DNA from: Bernardetiaceae bacterium
Lineage (GTDB): Bacteria; Bacteroidota; Bacteroidia; Cytophagales; Thermoflexibacteraceae
DNA length: 64,000 bases
Assembly (NCBI GenBank): GCA_025057115.1
Contig: JANWWZ010000001.1
Span: 62,001 to 126,000 of the forward strand
Direction: 5' to 3'
The notes beneath the pieces were generated by a model, which saw nothing but the letters and a program-made list of their open reading frames with translations, ran no database searches and was not told the origin of the DNA. Positions 1-8,290 of this stretch are shown in pieces. The stretch's first letter is position 1; each line of letters starts with the position of its first letter. A program made the position numbers and the translations under genes.

Positions 1-223
1 CAATATTTTCGCGCTCTTTGGCAGTCATAGCAGACCAAGGCTTGCCTACGTATTTCACCCATAGGGATGAATCATTCGGGTTAGCTTTTAACTTCTTCCA
101 AAGCTCAGGTTTTTTGTAAGGGTCTTCTTGAGTAAAATCTATGGAGGGTTGAGCATATGCCTCCAACGCTAATATGGATACACTCGCCAGCAGTACAACG
201 TAGAACCTCATCTCTTTGCGCAT
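1..223 (-). CDS. Exported protein of unknown function, 3' end outside window
   Basis: A frame opens with ATG at 223 and stays open to the left edge (74 codons). The first 24 residues form a clear signal peptide: charged MRKEMR, a hydrophobic core, and EAYA before Q25, so the product is probably periplasmic or outer-membrane. The mature start reads PSIDFTQEDPYKKPELWKKL, followed by a Trp- and Lys-rich stretch (SLWVKYVGKPW). I do not recognise the family. A second in-frame ATG five codons in (MRFYVV) is an alternative start. A possible -7 box (CAAATTTA on the plus strand, 273-280) lies 50 bases upstream, but no TTG is placed correctly for it. The gene diverges from the CHASE2 gene at 521. Confidence 0.75.
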   Translation of the reverse strand, partial: MRKEMRFYVVLLASVSILALEAYAQPSIDFTQEDPYKKPELWKKLKANPNDSSLWVKYVGKPWSAMTAKERENI

Positions 224-520
224 TTATAGCGTCTTGAAACGCTTTTGTCAATTGTAACAATATTATTTTGCTCAAATTTACTACCAAAAAGCATTCCTTC
301 TCTTTTCTTGAGAGAAAAGGCGCTATGTATTCTACGTTTAAAAACTCAAATTGATGCAATTTATTGTATGGACGGACCTATTTTTTGTCCATAAGTTTTT
401 AGCCCTTCTGGAAAGGAAAGGCAAAAGAAAGATAGCAATTTTCCACTAGCAACAGGGGTTGGTTTGTACAGTTTTCAATCTAAATGACTATCTTCATTTT
501 ATGTAACTACCTGTTTTACC

Positions 521-1741
521 ATGAGCAAAATTTTCAACTGGTTTAACGTAGGGGGGGTTTTTTTTATCTTTGTAGTCATTGGAGCCTTACAGCAAGTGGC
601 TGTAAGTTTGGATTTTCTCAATGTTTTTGAAGAAGCCCTTAGTAGCTACAACGTCACTGACCTGGCTTTTGCTCAACTGCGCGAGCCCCCTCCAAGCGAT
701 ACCACTATTGTACTGGTAAATGTGGGAGCCCTAGACCGCGCTGGGATTGCAAAGGAATTATCTATCATCAATAAATATCATCCGCGTGTAGTGGGAATAG
801 ATGTGGAATTTAGCAAGCCTAAAGCCGAGTCCATAGACTCTTTGCTAGAATCTGTTTTTGCCCAAACGCCTAACTTAGTACTTTGGAGTAAAGTAGAAGG
901 GGGTAAAAGACTCCCCGACGGCACTATAGTTTGGGATACTCTCAAAAAAGTGCTCCCGCGCTTTGCCCGACATGGCTACACAGGGTTTACCAATGCTCTT
1001 ACTGAGGGAGATAGTCAGTTTGAGTCGTGGCGAGAAACCACAGCAGTGGAAAAGATCGCCAACGGAAACATAGAATATAGTTTTGCCACTCGCATCGCTC
1101 TCCTTTACGATTCTACAAAAGCACTCAAATTTATTCAGCGCAGCAAGCAAAGGGAATACGAGATTATTAATTATCGCGGCAATACTGACAAATTTACCAC
1201 TCTTGATGTAGCAGATATTTTCGAAGAGAACTTTACTCCCGAAACTTTAAAAGACAAAATTGTCATCATGTGCTACATGGGTGGAGAGTACACCCACACT
1301 ACCTGGGATATGGACAAGTATTATACCCCTTTAAATAGCAAGCAAATAGGTCGCAATCCTCCTGATATGTATGGTGGTGTAATTCATGCTAATATCGTAT
1401 CCATGATTCTGCACGAGAGTTACATTGATGAAGCACCTGCATGGCTGAGTTATTTCATAGCAGTGGTACTTTGCTTGATTAATGTGGCTTCGTTTGCAGC
1501 CCTTGAAGCCCATCATTTTTGGGGAATTTGGTACAGCATTATTTCTAAGGTCATCCAGCTGCTGGAGGTTGTGTTACTGGTATATCTCCTTTTGGTGTTT
1601 TTCATTGATTTGAGCATTAAGTTAGATTTTACCGTTACCATCGCTGTTGTACTGCTCTCGGGAGATATTTTTGAAATCTACGATGCATTAGTAAAAAATG
1701 CTGTTTCATACATAAAAATTAGAGCAAAAGCCAACATTTAG
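521..1741 (+). CDS. CHASE2-domain membrane sensor without an output domain
   Basis: 406 residues. One membrane segment lies near residues 9-30. A large extracytoplasmic domain follows with CHASE2 features: TTIVLVNVG, HPRVVGIDVEFSKP, a YRG motif, the KDKIVIMCYMG strand, and MYGGVIHANIVSMIL leading into the membrane. Three C-terminal hydrophobic segments lie at about 309-332, 340-365 and 370-388, then a short basic tail. CHASE2 normally feeds a kinase, cyclase, phosphatase or CHAT output domain; here there is none, so any signal must pass to another protein. The FecR-like gene starts 51 bases downstream on the same strand and probably shares the transcript. The CHASE2 call is firm; the ligand and partner are unknown. 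Confidence 0.8.
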   Translation: MSKIFNWFNVGGVFFIFVVIGALQQVAVSLDFLNVFEEALSSYNVTDLAFAQLREPPPSDTTIVLVNVGALDRAGIAKELSIINKYHPRVVGIDVEFSKPKAESIDSLLESVFAQTPNLVLWSKVEGGKRLPDGTIVWDTLKKVLPRFARHGYTGFTNALTEGDSQFESWRETTAVEKIANGNIEYSFATRIALLYDSTKALKFIQRSKQREYEIINYRGNTDKFTTLDVADIFEENFTPETLKDKIVIMCYMGGEYTHTTWDMDKYYTPLNSKQIGRNPPDMYGGVIHANIVSMILHESYIDEAPAWLSYFIAVVLCLINVASFAALEAHHFWGIWYSIISKVIQLLEVVLLVYLLLVFFIDLSIKLDFTVTIAVVLLSGDIFEIYDALVKNAVSYIKIRAKANI

Positions 1742-1792
1742 CACACTTTTCGCGTACATGTATGCAAAAATCCATATCTACCTCTCAAGATT

Positions 1793-2749
1793 ATGAACAA
1801 TCGAATTGTTGGTTTAATTGGGCTGTTGCTTTTCTGGGCAGGTAATTTATTAGCCCAAAACTATGCTTTTAAGGTGTTGGCAGTTAAAGGTAATGTAACC
1901 CTTGACAGCAAGCCAGTGAAAGTAGGTGCTATTATTACAGATAATCAAACACTGGTTGTAAAGGAAGGTAGTTATTTAAGCCTTGCACACCACTCTGGTA
2001 AAGCTATTGAAGTAGCTCCTGGAACTCATAAAGCGAAAGATTTAAGTGCAAGAATAAGCAGCGGTAACAATTCTGTTACTGATAAATATATAAAGTTTGT
2101 TGTCAATGAACTTACTCAAGAAGATCCCGAAGCCTCTACGGCAGCGCGCAACCGTTTCCAGCATATGAATAAGACTGGTTCAGTAGAGCGCGATATAGCC
2201 GTATCGGCAGTTCGCACATGGTTACCGCTGAACTCCAAATTGTTAGGCGATCAATTGCTCATTAAGTGGTCTAACGTCAATCCGCAGCCTGAAGAGCTTT
2301 ACGAAGTAAAAATTTTTGACTTAAGTGAACAGCTTTTATTTAGCAAGCAAACTAAAGAACACCAATTGTTAGTTGATCTTGCACGGGAAAAAATTGCCAA
2401 CCAATCGCATTTGATAGTCAAAGTACTGCCTCTGGACCCAGCTTCGGGTAAAGCACGGGTTAACCCCGAGCAACTAGATGGCAATGTGGTAATTAGACTT
2501 GATGCAGTAACATCCAAGAAACTTGAGGCAGAATTATTAGCTATAAGGAAAGAATTTGGTGAAAAGTCCGCTATTGGAAAGTTAGCAGAAGCAAACTTTT
2601 TTGAAGAAAACGGCTTTATCTCAGAAGCTATTATTGCCTATGAGCAAGCCTTGCTACTTTCGGGTAATGCTTCCCAGTACGAGGCTCTCTACAAAGATTT
2701 CCTAACAAGAAACGATTTCCACCCAACGAAATTGACTACAACAAAGTAA
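1793..2749 (+). CDS. Exported FecR-like protein with C-terminal TPR-like helices
   Basis: 318 residues. A signal peptide covers residues 1-21 (LLFWAGNLLAQ). Residues about 23-90 resemble the FecR fold: VLAVKGNVTL, KVGAIITDNQTLVVKEGSYLS, and a gel-like AHHSGKAIEVAPG strand. A central region carries Ig-like strands (LLIKWSNVNPQPEELYEVKIF). The last 65 residues have a TPR-like helix pair (AEANFFEENGFISEAIIAYEQAL). FecR-type domains usually sense or relay periplasmic signals. This one has no membrane anchor or cytoplasmic anti-sigma part, so it is not a canonical FecR. It sits just behind the CHASE2 sensor, and an intrinsic terminator at 2765-2807 closes the pair. That they work together is inferred from position only. 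Confidence 0.7.
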   Translation: MNNRIVGLIGLLLFWAGNLLAQNYAFKVLAVKGNVTLDSKPVKVGAIITDNQTLVVKEGSYLSLAHHSGKAIEVAPGTHKAKDLSARISSGNNSVTDKYIKFVVNELTQEDPEASTAARNRFQHMNKTGSVERDIAVSAVRTWLPLNSKLLGDQLLIKWSNVNPQPEELYEVKIFDLSEQLLFSKQTKEHQLLVDLAREKIANQSHLIVKVLPLDPASGKARVNPEQLDGNVVIRLDAVTSKKLEAELLAIRKEFGEKSAIGKLAEANFFEENGFISEAIIAYEQALLLSGNASQYEALYKDFLTRNDFHPTKLTTTK

Positions 2750-2764
2750 ACTAGCACTTCTGTG

Positions 2765-2807
2765 TAGGCGGCACTAGCAAAAGTAAGAAAGTGCCGCCTA
2801 TCTTTTT
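2765..2807 (+). terminator. Intrinsic terminator of the CHASE2/FecR-like pair
   Basis: TAGGCGGCACT (2765-2775) pairs perfectly with AGTGCCGCCTA (2790-2800) across a 14-base loop. A T-rich run TCTTTTT follows. It lies 16 bases past the stop codon at 2749. Confidence 0.85.
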
Positions 2808-2826
2808 AAAAATTTTTATTGAGCTC

Positions 2827-2856
2827 TTGCATATATGGCTTGACTTAATAATTTTG
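2827..2856 (+). promoter_or_regulatory. Bacteroidota-type promoter of tRNA-Thr
   Basis: TTG at 2827-2829 and TAATTTTG at 2849-2856 are separated by exactly 19 bases. This matches the Bacteroidota primary-sigma consensus (TTG, 19-21 bases, TAnnTTTG). The predicted start falls just before the mature tRNA at 2869. Confidence 0.7.
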
Positions 2857-2868
2857 CGTCACGCTTGT

Positions 2869-2941
2869 GCCTCTGTAGCTCAGCTGGTAGAGCAGCTGAC
2901 TTGTAATCAGCTGGTCGGGGGTTCGAATCCCTCCGGGGGCT
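2869..2941 (+). tRNA. tRNA-Thr (anticodon TGT)
   Basis: A 73-base cloverleaf. The acceptor strands GCCTCTG and CGGGGGC pair with two G-U wobbles; discriminator is T2941. The D arm is GCTC/GAGC. The anticodon stem GCTGA/TCAGC surrounds loop CTTGTAA, with TGT at 2902-2904. The T arm contains GGTTCGAATCC. CCA is not encoded. A strong terminator follows at once. Confidence 0.95.
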
Positions 2942-2954
2942 CTAAGGTGTCAAA

Positions 2955-2986
2955 CCCGCTTAGAAATACTTCTAAGCGGGCTTTTT
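2955..2986 (+). terminator. Intrinsic terminator after tRNA-Thr
   Basis: CCCGCTTAGAA (2955-2965) pairs perfectly with TTCTAAGCGGG (2970-2980) over a 4-base loop. A TTTTT run at 2982-2986 follows. It lies 13 bases beyond the tRNA. Confidence 0.92.
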
Positions 2987-3129
2987 GTTAGTTTACTCTA
3001 CGAAATTGAAGCAAGATTGATAATTTGAAATGCTCTTTTGCAGCGTGTTTAGGTTTTAGAAGAGCAAAAATTGTGAATAAAACAGTTGGATAAAAGGGAG
3101 AGTCGGCTAACCTCTGGGAGCCAACTTAA

Positions 3130-3330
3130 CAGCGACATATGGTGGTGGATACACTTGGATTGCTACATGTAGTCATGGTTACAGGAGCCGAGGTAAAGGA
3201 TGCTCAATCAGAGCTGGAGCTGTTGCCTGTACTTGAAAATTACAGAACCTTACAACGAATTTCCCCTGATAAGGTGTATGTGGGAGAATTTCTCGAGTCC
3301 ATCGAATGGATAGATGAGAAGAAAAAATAG
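3130..3330 (+). pseudogene. IS5-type transposase relic
   Basis: The frame reads QRHMVVDTLGLLHVVMVTGA and then VKDAQSELELLP. This closely resembles the RH(L/M)xVDTxGLL segment around the first catalytic aspartate of IS5-group DDE transposases. A weaker match to the GYxGxxxEW block follows (YVGEFLESIEW). A stop at 3127-3129 cuts the frame just upstream, and neither the N-terminal third nor the last catalytic residue is present. I find no matching inverted ends. It is therefore a decayed internal fragment. The family assignment rests on short motifs and is moderate. Confidence 0.55.
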
Positions 3331-3760
3331 TACAAAAACCAGCATCTTCTCAGCTTTATTCATCAAAAGGACGGTGTTAGGTTGAGCGAAGGTTAAGGTA
3401 GAGCCAAGCCCCGCTTAGCTTAACTTAAGCCTAAGGCACGCTAGTCCAAACTGCCGTTACATTCATCAAGCTTGCTTTCATTAATATGAATTTGACAAAA
3501 TATGATCTTATAAAAAACTAGACGACCACTAAGTCTTGAGGTTCTTTTTGCAAATTGAATAATCGAGACGCACATTTAGTAGTTGCCTATATTTTTATAG
3601 TAGTTGCGTAACAAGTATGCAAGCGGTTAGCTTCAGGTTTATTTAAGTACAATACAGGTTGAGAGGGAAGTGCTCTAAAACTGCTACATCAAATGCTAAA
3701 GCGTTGTCCGACACGTTAGAAATTAAAGCCTAAAAAAATTATAACTTCGCAAAAAACAAC
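3331..3760 (+). other. Gene-free spacer before the Dam-type gene
   Basis: 430 bases between the transposase relic and the methyltransferase. No frame shows protein-like composition. TAGTTGC occurs twice at about 3579-3608, and short AT-rich tracts are present. TATAACTTCG just before the next gene resembles a -7 element but has no TTG at the proper distance. It is probably degraded accessory DNA. Confidence 0.5.
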
Positions 3761-4705
3761 GTGGTAATAGCAAAACCATTTCTAAAATGGGCAGGTGGCA
3801 AAAGCCAACTTTTAGAACAATTTGAAAACTATTATCCCAATGAACTTAGAAAAGGTATCATTAAAAATTATGTTGAACCTTTTTTAGGGGGTGGTGCTTT
3901 GTTTTTTGCCGTTGCTCAACGTTACAAAATTCAAAATGCGTATCTATCAGACATCAACAAAGATTTAATTTTAACTTATCAAGTTATTCAGCAACGCCCC
4001 GATGATTTGCTTAATTTCTTGGAACAATATCAAAAAGATTACGACCAAACAAAACAAGAAAAACGAAATGAGCTCTTTTTAGCAGTTCGCAAACATTTTA
4101 ATTTGCAACGATTTGAGATAAACTATAAAGAATTGTCTGATAATTGGATTCCTCGAGCAGCACAATTTATTTTTTTGAATAAAACGTGCTTCAATGGTCT
4201 TTTTCGCCTGAATTCAAAAGGAGAATTTAATGTACCTTACGGAAAGTATAAAAATGTGATAATTTTTGACGAATGTAACATTTTAGCAGTTTCAAAAGTA
4301 TTGCAAAGGGCCGAAATCAAACAGGCAGACTACCCAAGCTGCTTTGACAAAGTAAACGAAAACACTTTTGTTTATTTTGATCCGCCTTATAGACCCATCA
4401 GCCGAACAGCTAGTTTTACTACTTATACGGGAACAGAATTTACAGACAAAGAACAATTACAGCTAGCCCAATTCTTCCGAAAGCTAGACAAAGAGAAAGG
4501 AGCCAAATTGATGCTTTCTAATTCAGATCCCAAAAACCAGAATCCTGAAGATGATTTTTTTGAAAGAGCATTTGCAGGATACAATATTTTTAGAGTTTCA
4601 GCCAATAGAGCTATCAATTGCCATGGCAACAAACGCGGCAAAATTAATGAACTGATAATTACGAACTATCCGTATGAACCACAAACCTTGGCAATCAATT
4701 TTTGA
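3761..4705 (+). CDS. Dam-type (D12 class) DNA N6-adenine methyltransferase
   Basis: 314 residues, complete. It transfers a methyl group from S-adenosylmethionine to adenine in DNA; family members with this layout usually recognise GATC. Motif order is that of the alpha class: FLKWAGGKSQLL (7-18), SAM motif VEPFLGGGALFF (38-49), a middle target-recognition region, then catalytic DPPY at 207-210. The C-terminal NRAINCHGNKRGKINELIITN is also typical. The start is GTG at 3761, directly before the conserved KPFLKWAGG block. The gene sits next to a broken endonuclease gene, so it probably began as the modification half of a type II restriction system. The specificity is inferred, not read. Both genes look more AT-rich than their surroundings, fitting transfer. 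Confidence 0.85.
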   Translation: MVIAKPFLKWAGGKSQLLEQFENYYPNELRKGIIKNYVEPFLGGGALFFAVAQRYKIQNAYLSDINKDLILTYQVIQQRPDDLLNFLEQYQKDYDQTKQEKRNELFLAVRKHFNLQRFEINYKELSDNWIPRAAQFIFLNKTCFNGLFRLNSKGEFNVPYGKYKNVIIFDECNILAVSKVLQRAEIKQADYPSCFDKVNENTFVYFDPPYRPISRTASFTTYTGTEFTDKEQLQLAQFFRKLDKEKGAKLMLSNSDPKNQNPEDDFFERAFAGYNIFRVSANRAINCHGNKRGKINELIITNYPYEPQTLAINF

Positions 4706-4835
4706 TACATTCCATTTATTTTGACAGCTGAATGAATCAAAAAAGTAACTGCAAATTTTACAAGTACTATTTGAAATAGAAGTTCGTGTTTTATGTAAAT
4801 AAGACACGAGAGAAAGCAGGCCAAAGTTTTCGTAG

Positions 4836-5392
4836 ATAAATGATTTGTTTATTTTACCTATTAAAAACAGCGTCTACCCTATTTTACAAGGTAAAGGCTA
4901 CATTGACATTCCTGAAATTACAACACAAGCAGTTGCTTACCAAGCTAAACTTGATTTTGATCTAGAAACTTCATTAGTTGGAGATTCCGAAATGCAGCAC
5001 TTGGATAGTTTGGTACATAGCTTTTTAGAAGATGAAAGTTGCTTTTGACCATTCAGGGTAGAAAATACACGCCAACATTTGAGTTTTATGCAGGAAAACA
5101 CAAACAGCTTATCACGGTTGAAAACGTACAAATAGAAGTAGATGCGGGCTATGAAGGCAGAGATCAAATTATACTAATAGAAGCTAAAAATGCTGAAACA
5201 AGAAATGTAATAATTAGGCAGTTGTATTATCCCTTCCACCAGTGGCAAGTTCATACTAAGAAAAGAGTAAAACTACTTTTCTTTGAAAAGCGACAAAATG
5301 CATATTCATTTTGGGAATTTGGTGAAAAGCAAAAAGTTAAAAATACAAAGGTAAACAGAAACATTAGCCAAAAGTCTAAAGCAACATTTTAG
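4836..5392 (+). pseudogene. Frameshifted type II restriction endonuclease
   Basis: Two frames cover one protein. The first (to 5048) reads ILPIKNSVYPILQGKGYIDI, then TTQAVAYQAKLDFDLETSL, GDSEMQHLD and FLEDES before a stop. The second continues from about 5039 with LLTIQGRKYTPTFEFYAGK, then VQIEVDAGYEG and IILIEAKN. These last two supply a D...EAK pair (D35 and E48-K50 of the second frame) typical of PD-(D/E)XK nucleases. A one-base shift at about 5038-5042 joins them. A stop at 4833 also cuts the frame upstream, and the expected N-terminal part cannot be read in one frame between 4706 and 4833. The layout resembles GATC-type endonucleases coded beside Dam-like methylases. It is probably inactive unless the shift is a sequencing error. 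Confidence 0.65.
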
Positions 5393-5442
5393 TTATGTGT
5401 TCGGCATTAATAAATTTTCGTAACTGCTATGACTTTCTCATT

Positions 5443-5943
5443 TTACGCCAGTAAATTCTTTCTCTTTAAAATAGTCTCTAGCAATTTAATAGATTGCTCG
5501 CCTTGAAAAACTTCGTAAGGGAAATACAAAAACTGCGCCTTAGAGATGACAAATAAATAACCGCTTTTCTTTTTTTCTACGCGCTTGATTTTATTCCATT
5601 CTATAATAAATCCTTCTTTGTCTGTTTTAAAAACTCTTATGTTACGGCTGTCTATCTCATATCGCAAGCGCTCGAAAATCAACTTAAATTGCTCTAATTG
5701 CGTAACAGCAGTAAATTGAATAAACCAAAAAAGAAGATAAAGCACTATCAATAACAAGGCAATAAAAATAGACCACCCTAGAGTATTTTTGTAAAAGACT
5801 GGAATAAGCATCACAGCTGCGGGAACAAGCCAAGCCCACCACCATTCTTTAGCAATGTTGAGCATGGCAAATTTGATGTACTGAGTTTTGTCGAACTGAA
5901 ATTTTTTTGTTTTGACAATCATAGCAAAAAGTAAAAAAATCAA
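5443..5943 (-). CDS. Small YcxB-like membrane protein
   Basis: 166 residues, function unknown. After a short polar start, two hydrophobic segments lie at about 34-52 and 55-78, separated by a short turn. A soluble C-terminal domain of about 85 residues follows with FKTDKEGFIIEWNKIKRVEK and FLYFPYEVFQ, a PH-like pattern seen in YcxB-type proteins. The first ATG overlaps the nadC stop by 4 bases, suggesting translational coupling. A second in-frame ATG at 5922 (MIVKTKKFQF) is an equally good start. It is the last gene of the minus-strand run that begins near 10259. Confidence 0.7.
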   Translation of the reverse strand: MIFLLFAMIVKTKKFQFDKTQYIKFAMLNIAKEWWWAWLVPAAVMLIPVFYKNTLGWSIFIALLLIVLYLLFWFIQFTAVTQLEQFKLIFERLRYEIDSRNIRVFKTDKEGFIIEWNKIKRVEKKKSGYLFVISKAQFLYFPYEVFQGEQSIKLLETILKRKNLLA

Positions 5944-6806
5944 AAGGCTTTTAGGCTAAAATCTAAAATTTGAGCTGAGTGAGTTAGGGCGCCCATAGAA
6001 ATAAAATCCACTCCAGTGGCAGCTATCTCGGGCAAATCTTCTATCTTAATACCTCCTGAAGCCTCTGTTTGGCAACGTCCATTAACTAGCTTTACTGCTT
6101 GGTGCATTGTTGGAATATCCATATTATCTAACATAATCACATCTACCCCTCCAATTTGCAATACTTCTTCTACTTCTGCTAAAGTTCGGGTTTCTACCTC
6201 GATTCGCAAATTAAGTCCTTTTTGACGGCAATAGGCTTGCGCTGCCTTTACTGCATTAGTAATTCCGCCTGCATATTCAATGTGATTGTCTTTGAGCATG
6301 ATCATGTCATAAAGTCCGAAACGGTGGTTCATGGCACCGCCGATAAAGGTAGCCCATTTCTCAATAATGCGAAAGTTAGGAGTAGTTTTGCGCGTGTCTA
6401 AAATGCGAGCTTTATAGCCTTTTACCATTTCTACGGCTTTTCTAGTCTGAGTAGCAATGCCGCTCATGCGCTGCATACAGTTAAGTACCAATCGCTCTGC
6501 TTTTAGAATAGCCCGGGCATTGCCTTTGACTATAAAAGCTACGTCTCCTTTGCGAATAGGGCTACCATCTTGTAGTAAAGGAGTAAGTCGTACGCCTCCT
6601 ACATAGTTGAAAATAATTTCAGCCAGTTTAACGCCTGCTAAAATCCCTTCACTTTTGACCAGTAGCCTTGCTCTTCCTTCGGCATGGGCAGGCACTGCAG
6701 ACATTGAAGAATGATCGCCAGCATTTGCTCCCGTTCCTAAATCTTCTTCGAAAGCTGCATCGATTAACCGCTTTAGTGCTTGAGTGGTTACATAGGAAGG
6801 TATCAC
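5940..6806 (-). CDS. nadC: Nicotinate-nucleotide pyrophosphorylase (carboxylating)
   Basis: 288 residues, full length. It converts quinolinate and PRPP to nicotinate mononucleotide, CO2 and pyrophosphate in de novo NAD synthesis. Visible motifs: EEDLGTGANAGDHSS (20-34), ERLVLNCMQRMSGIAT (104-119), the substrate-binding DTRKT (137-141), HR at 161-162, KDNH at 172-175, the VEVET strand, and EASGGI near the C-terminus. It lies 24 bases after the DUF4783 gene and overlaps the next gene by 4 bases. nadA and nadB are not in the window. Confidence 0.96.
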   Translation of the reverse strand: MIPSYVTTQALKRLIDAAFEEDLGTGANAGDHSSMSAVPAHAEGRARLLVKSEGILAGVKLAEIIFNYVGGVRLTPLLQDGSPIRKGDVAFIVKGNARAILKAERLVLNCMQRMSGIATQTRKAVEMVKGYKARILDTRKTTPNFRIIEKWATFIGGAMNHRFGLYDMIMLKDNHIEYAGGITNAVKAAQAYCRQKGLNLRIEVETRTLAEVEEVLQIGGVDVIMLDNMDIPTMHQAVKLVNGRCQTEASGGIKIEDLPEIAATGVDFISMGALTHSAQILDFSLKAF

Positions 6807-6830
6807 GCCACAAAAATAACGAAGGCGTCT

Positions 6831-7283
6831 TTAATTGCGCGTTTCTACTGGGTCGTCTTTGCTAAAATCGATGGCATCTATCACAAAAATACCATTGGGC
6901 TGCTGAACAATCTTCATAAATACGCGGAAAGAAGTAGCCTTGTTATTTTTATCTCGGCAGATGTATTTGCCAATAGCATAACGCAAATTCCCTTCTCTAG
7001 AAGCCCCTTCGTGAATGTACTCAAAACTTTGTGGAGGATTTTCTCTGAAAAATTCTTCTAAGATGTATTCTGCTTGGGTTTTGCTATAGTCTTTATTGGA
7101 TTTGCTAGTATTGCTTTGAATTTTTAGTTCTATCAAATTGCTAAAATGGCGAGCTAATCCTTTAGAGTCGCCTGAGCGGATAGCACTCATTGCACTAAGG
7201 ATTACTTCGTCTTGTGCCTTTAAAGAAGTAGCAACGCAAACGAACAATGCTACCGTTAGCAGGAAAGAGTACAGTTTTTTCAT
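6831..7283 (-). CDS. DUF4783 exported protein
   Basis: 150 residues from the chosen start. The start at 7283 gives MKKLYSFLLTVALFVCVATS with cleavage after KAQ; the longer frame would add an uncharacteristic hydrophobic leader. The mature part is a small NTF2-like fold: VILSAMSAIRSGDSKGLARH, IELKIQ, SKTQAEYILEEFFRENPP, FEYIHEG, NLRYAIGKYICRD, and FRVFMKIVQQ. DUF4783 is confined mainly to Bacteroidota and typically precedes nadC, as here. Its function is unknown; a periplasmic or lipid-interacting role is only a guess. Confidence 0.85.
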   Translation of the reverse strand: MKKLYSFLLTVALFVCVATSLKAQDEVILSAMSAIRSGDSKGLARHFSNLIELKIQSNTSKSNKDYSKTQAEYILEEFFRENPPQSFEYIHEGASREGNLRYAIGKYICRDKNNKATSFRVFMKIVQQPNGIFVIDAIDFSKDDPVETRN

Positions 7284-7383
7284 GTGCATGAGAGTAGTTT
7301 TGAGTATAAGGGGCAAAAGTCAAGGTTTCTAAAATAATGCCAATTTGGTGCAAAAAGGTTTGCATTTGGTTGGCAAAATGAAA

Positions 7384-8286
7384 TTAAGATGGTTCTTCGG
7401 GTAAAATTTCGATGTCGTGTACCAAAGTCCTTTGAGCAATTGCCTTGCCAGTGGGAGTAGCTGCCAGTCCGCCCAGAGCTGTTTCTTTGTAACGAGTTTC
7501 CATGCTTTGCCCTACTTGTCCAAGTACTTCTACACATTCATCTACTGGGATGATAGCGTCAAATCCAGCAATGGCCATTTGTGCAGAGGCATAAGCAATA
7601 GCAGCCGCACTCGCATTGCGCACAATACAGGGCATTTCTACTAATCCAGCGATGGGATCGCAAATCAATCCTAGCATACATTGTATCGTGATAGCTACTG
7701 CGTGGAATACTTGGTCTATAGTTCCTCCCAAGCAGTAAACGATTGCACCTGCGCCCATAGCCGCTGCTGTTCCTGTCTCTGCTTGGCAGCCTCCTACTGC
7801 TCCTGCAATAGAGGCATTTCGTTCAATAATCAGAGCAATCCCTGCTGCCACCAACAAGCCTTCTATTATTTTTTCATCGGAGAGCTGATGGATCTCCTGC
7901 AAGGTATAAAGCACTGAGGGTAAGATCCCTGAAGCTCCCGCTGTAGGAGCTGCCACAATTCTACCCATGCAGGCATTGACTTCTTTAGCAGCTAGAGCGC
8001 GAGCAATAAGCCGTTGAAATTCAGGCGAAAGTACTACGACAGGGCTGTTGTAAACCTTTTTGCCGCCATTTTGCACCATTCCTGAGCGGGACTGCATTTG
8101 TTCAACAAGACCTGTTTCTACTGCTTGGCGCATGACTTGATAGGCACGCGTTAGACCTTCCCGAATTTGGTCTTCCGTAGTGCCTTTCTGTTCTAGCTCG
8201 TACTCTATGACAGGTCTAAAAAGTGGTTTGCCCGTGGTAAGGCAGTATTCTCGCCAGCTTTTGAAATCTTCAAATAAGATGCCCAT
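7384..8286 (-). CDS. sdaAA: Iron-sulfur L-serine dehydratase, alpha chain
   Basis: 300 residues. It deaminates L-serine to pyruvate and ammonia using a [4Fe-4S] cluster. Cluster ligands expected of the alpha chain are Cys167 (GGCQAETG), Cys209 (CDPIAGLVEMPC) and Cys220. The substrate-binding AAPTAGASG lies at 112-120. Only the catalytic alpha chain is seen; the regulatory beta chain of two-chain enzymes is not adjacent, so it is either elsewhere or absent. Four bases separate it from the glycosyltransferase upstream, so the two are probably co-transcribed, with no obvious functional link. Confidence 0.92.
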   Translation of the reverse strand: MGILFEDFKSWREYCLTTGKPLFRPVIEYELEQKGTTEDQIREGLTRAYQVMRQAVETGLVEQMQSRSGMVQNGGKKVYNSPVVVLSPEFQRLIARALAAKEVNACMGRIVAAPTAGASGILPSVLYTLQEIHQLSDEKIIEGLLVAAGIALIIERNASIAGAVGGCQAETGTAAAMGAGAIVYCLGGTIDQVFHAVAITIQCMLGLICDPIAGLVEMPCIVRNASAAAIAYASAQMAIAGFDAIIPVDECVEVLGQVGQSMETRYKETALGGLAATPTGKAIAQRTLVHDIEILPEEPS

Positions 8287-8290
8287 CGTT

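Noticed and set aside
105-359. 84-residue minus-strand frame at the left edge
   Set aside because: It overlaps the better exported-protein frame (1-223), which has a clear signal peptide; this one has none.
2791-2991. 66-residue frame over the tRNA-Thr
   Set aside because: It is the tRNA gene and its terminator read as protein (SVAQLVEQLTCNQ is a well-known tRNA artefact).
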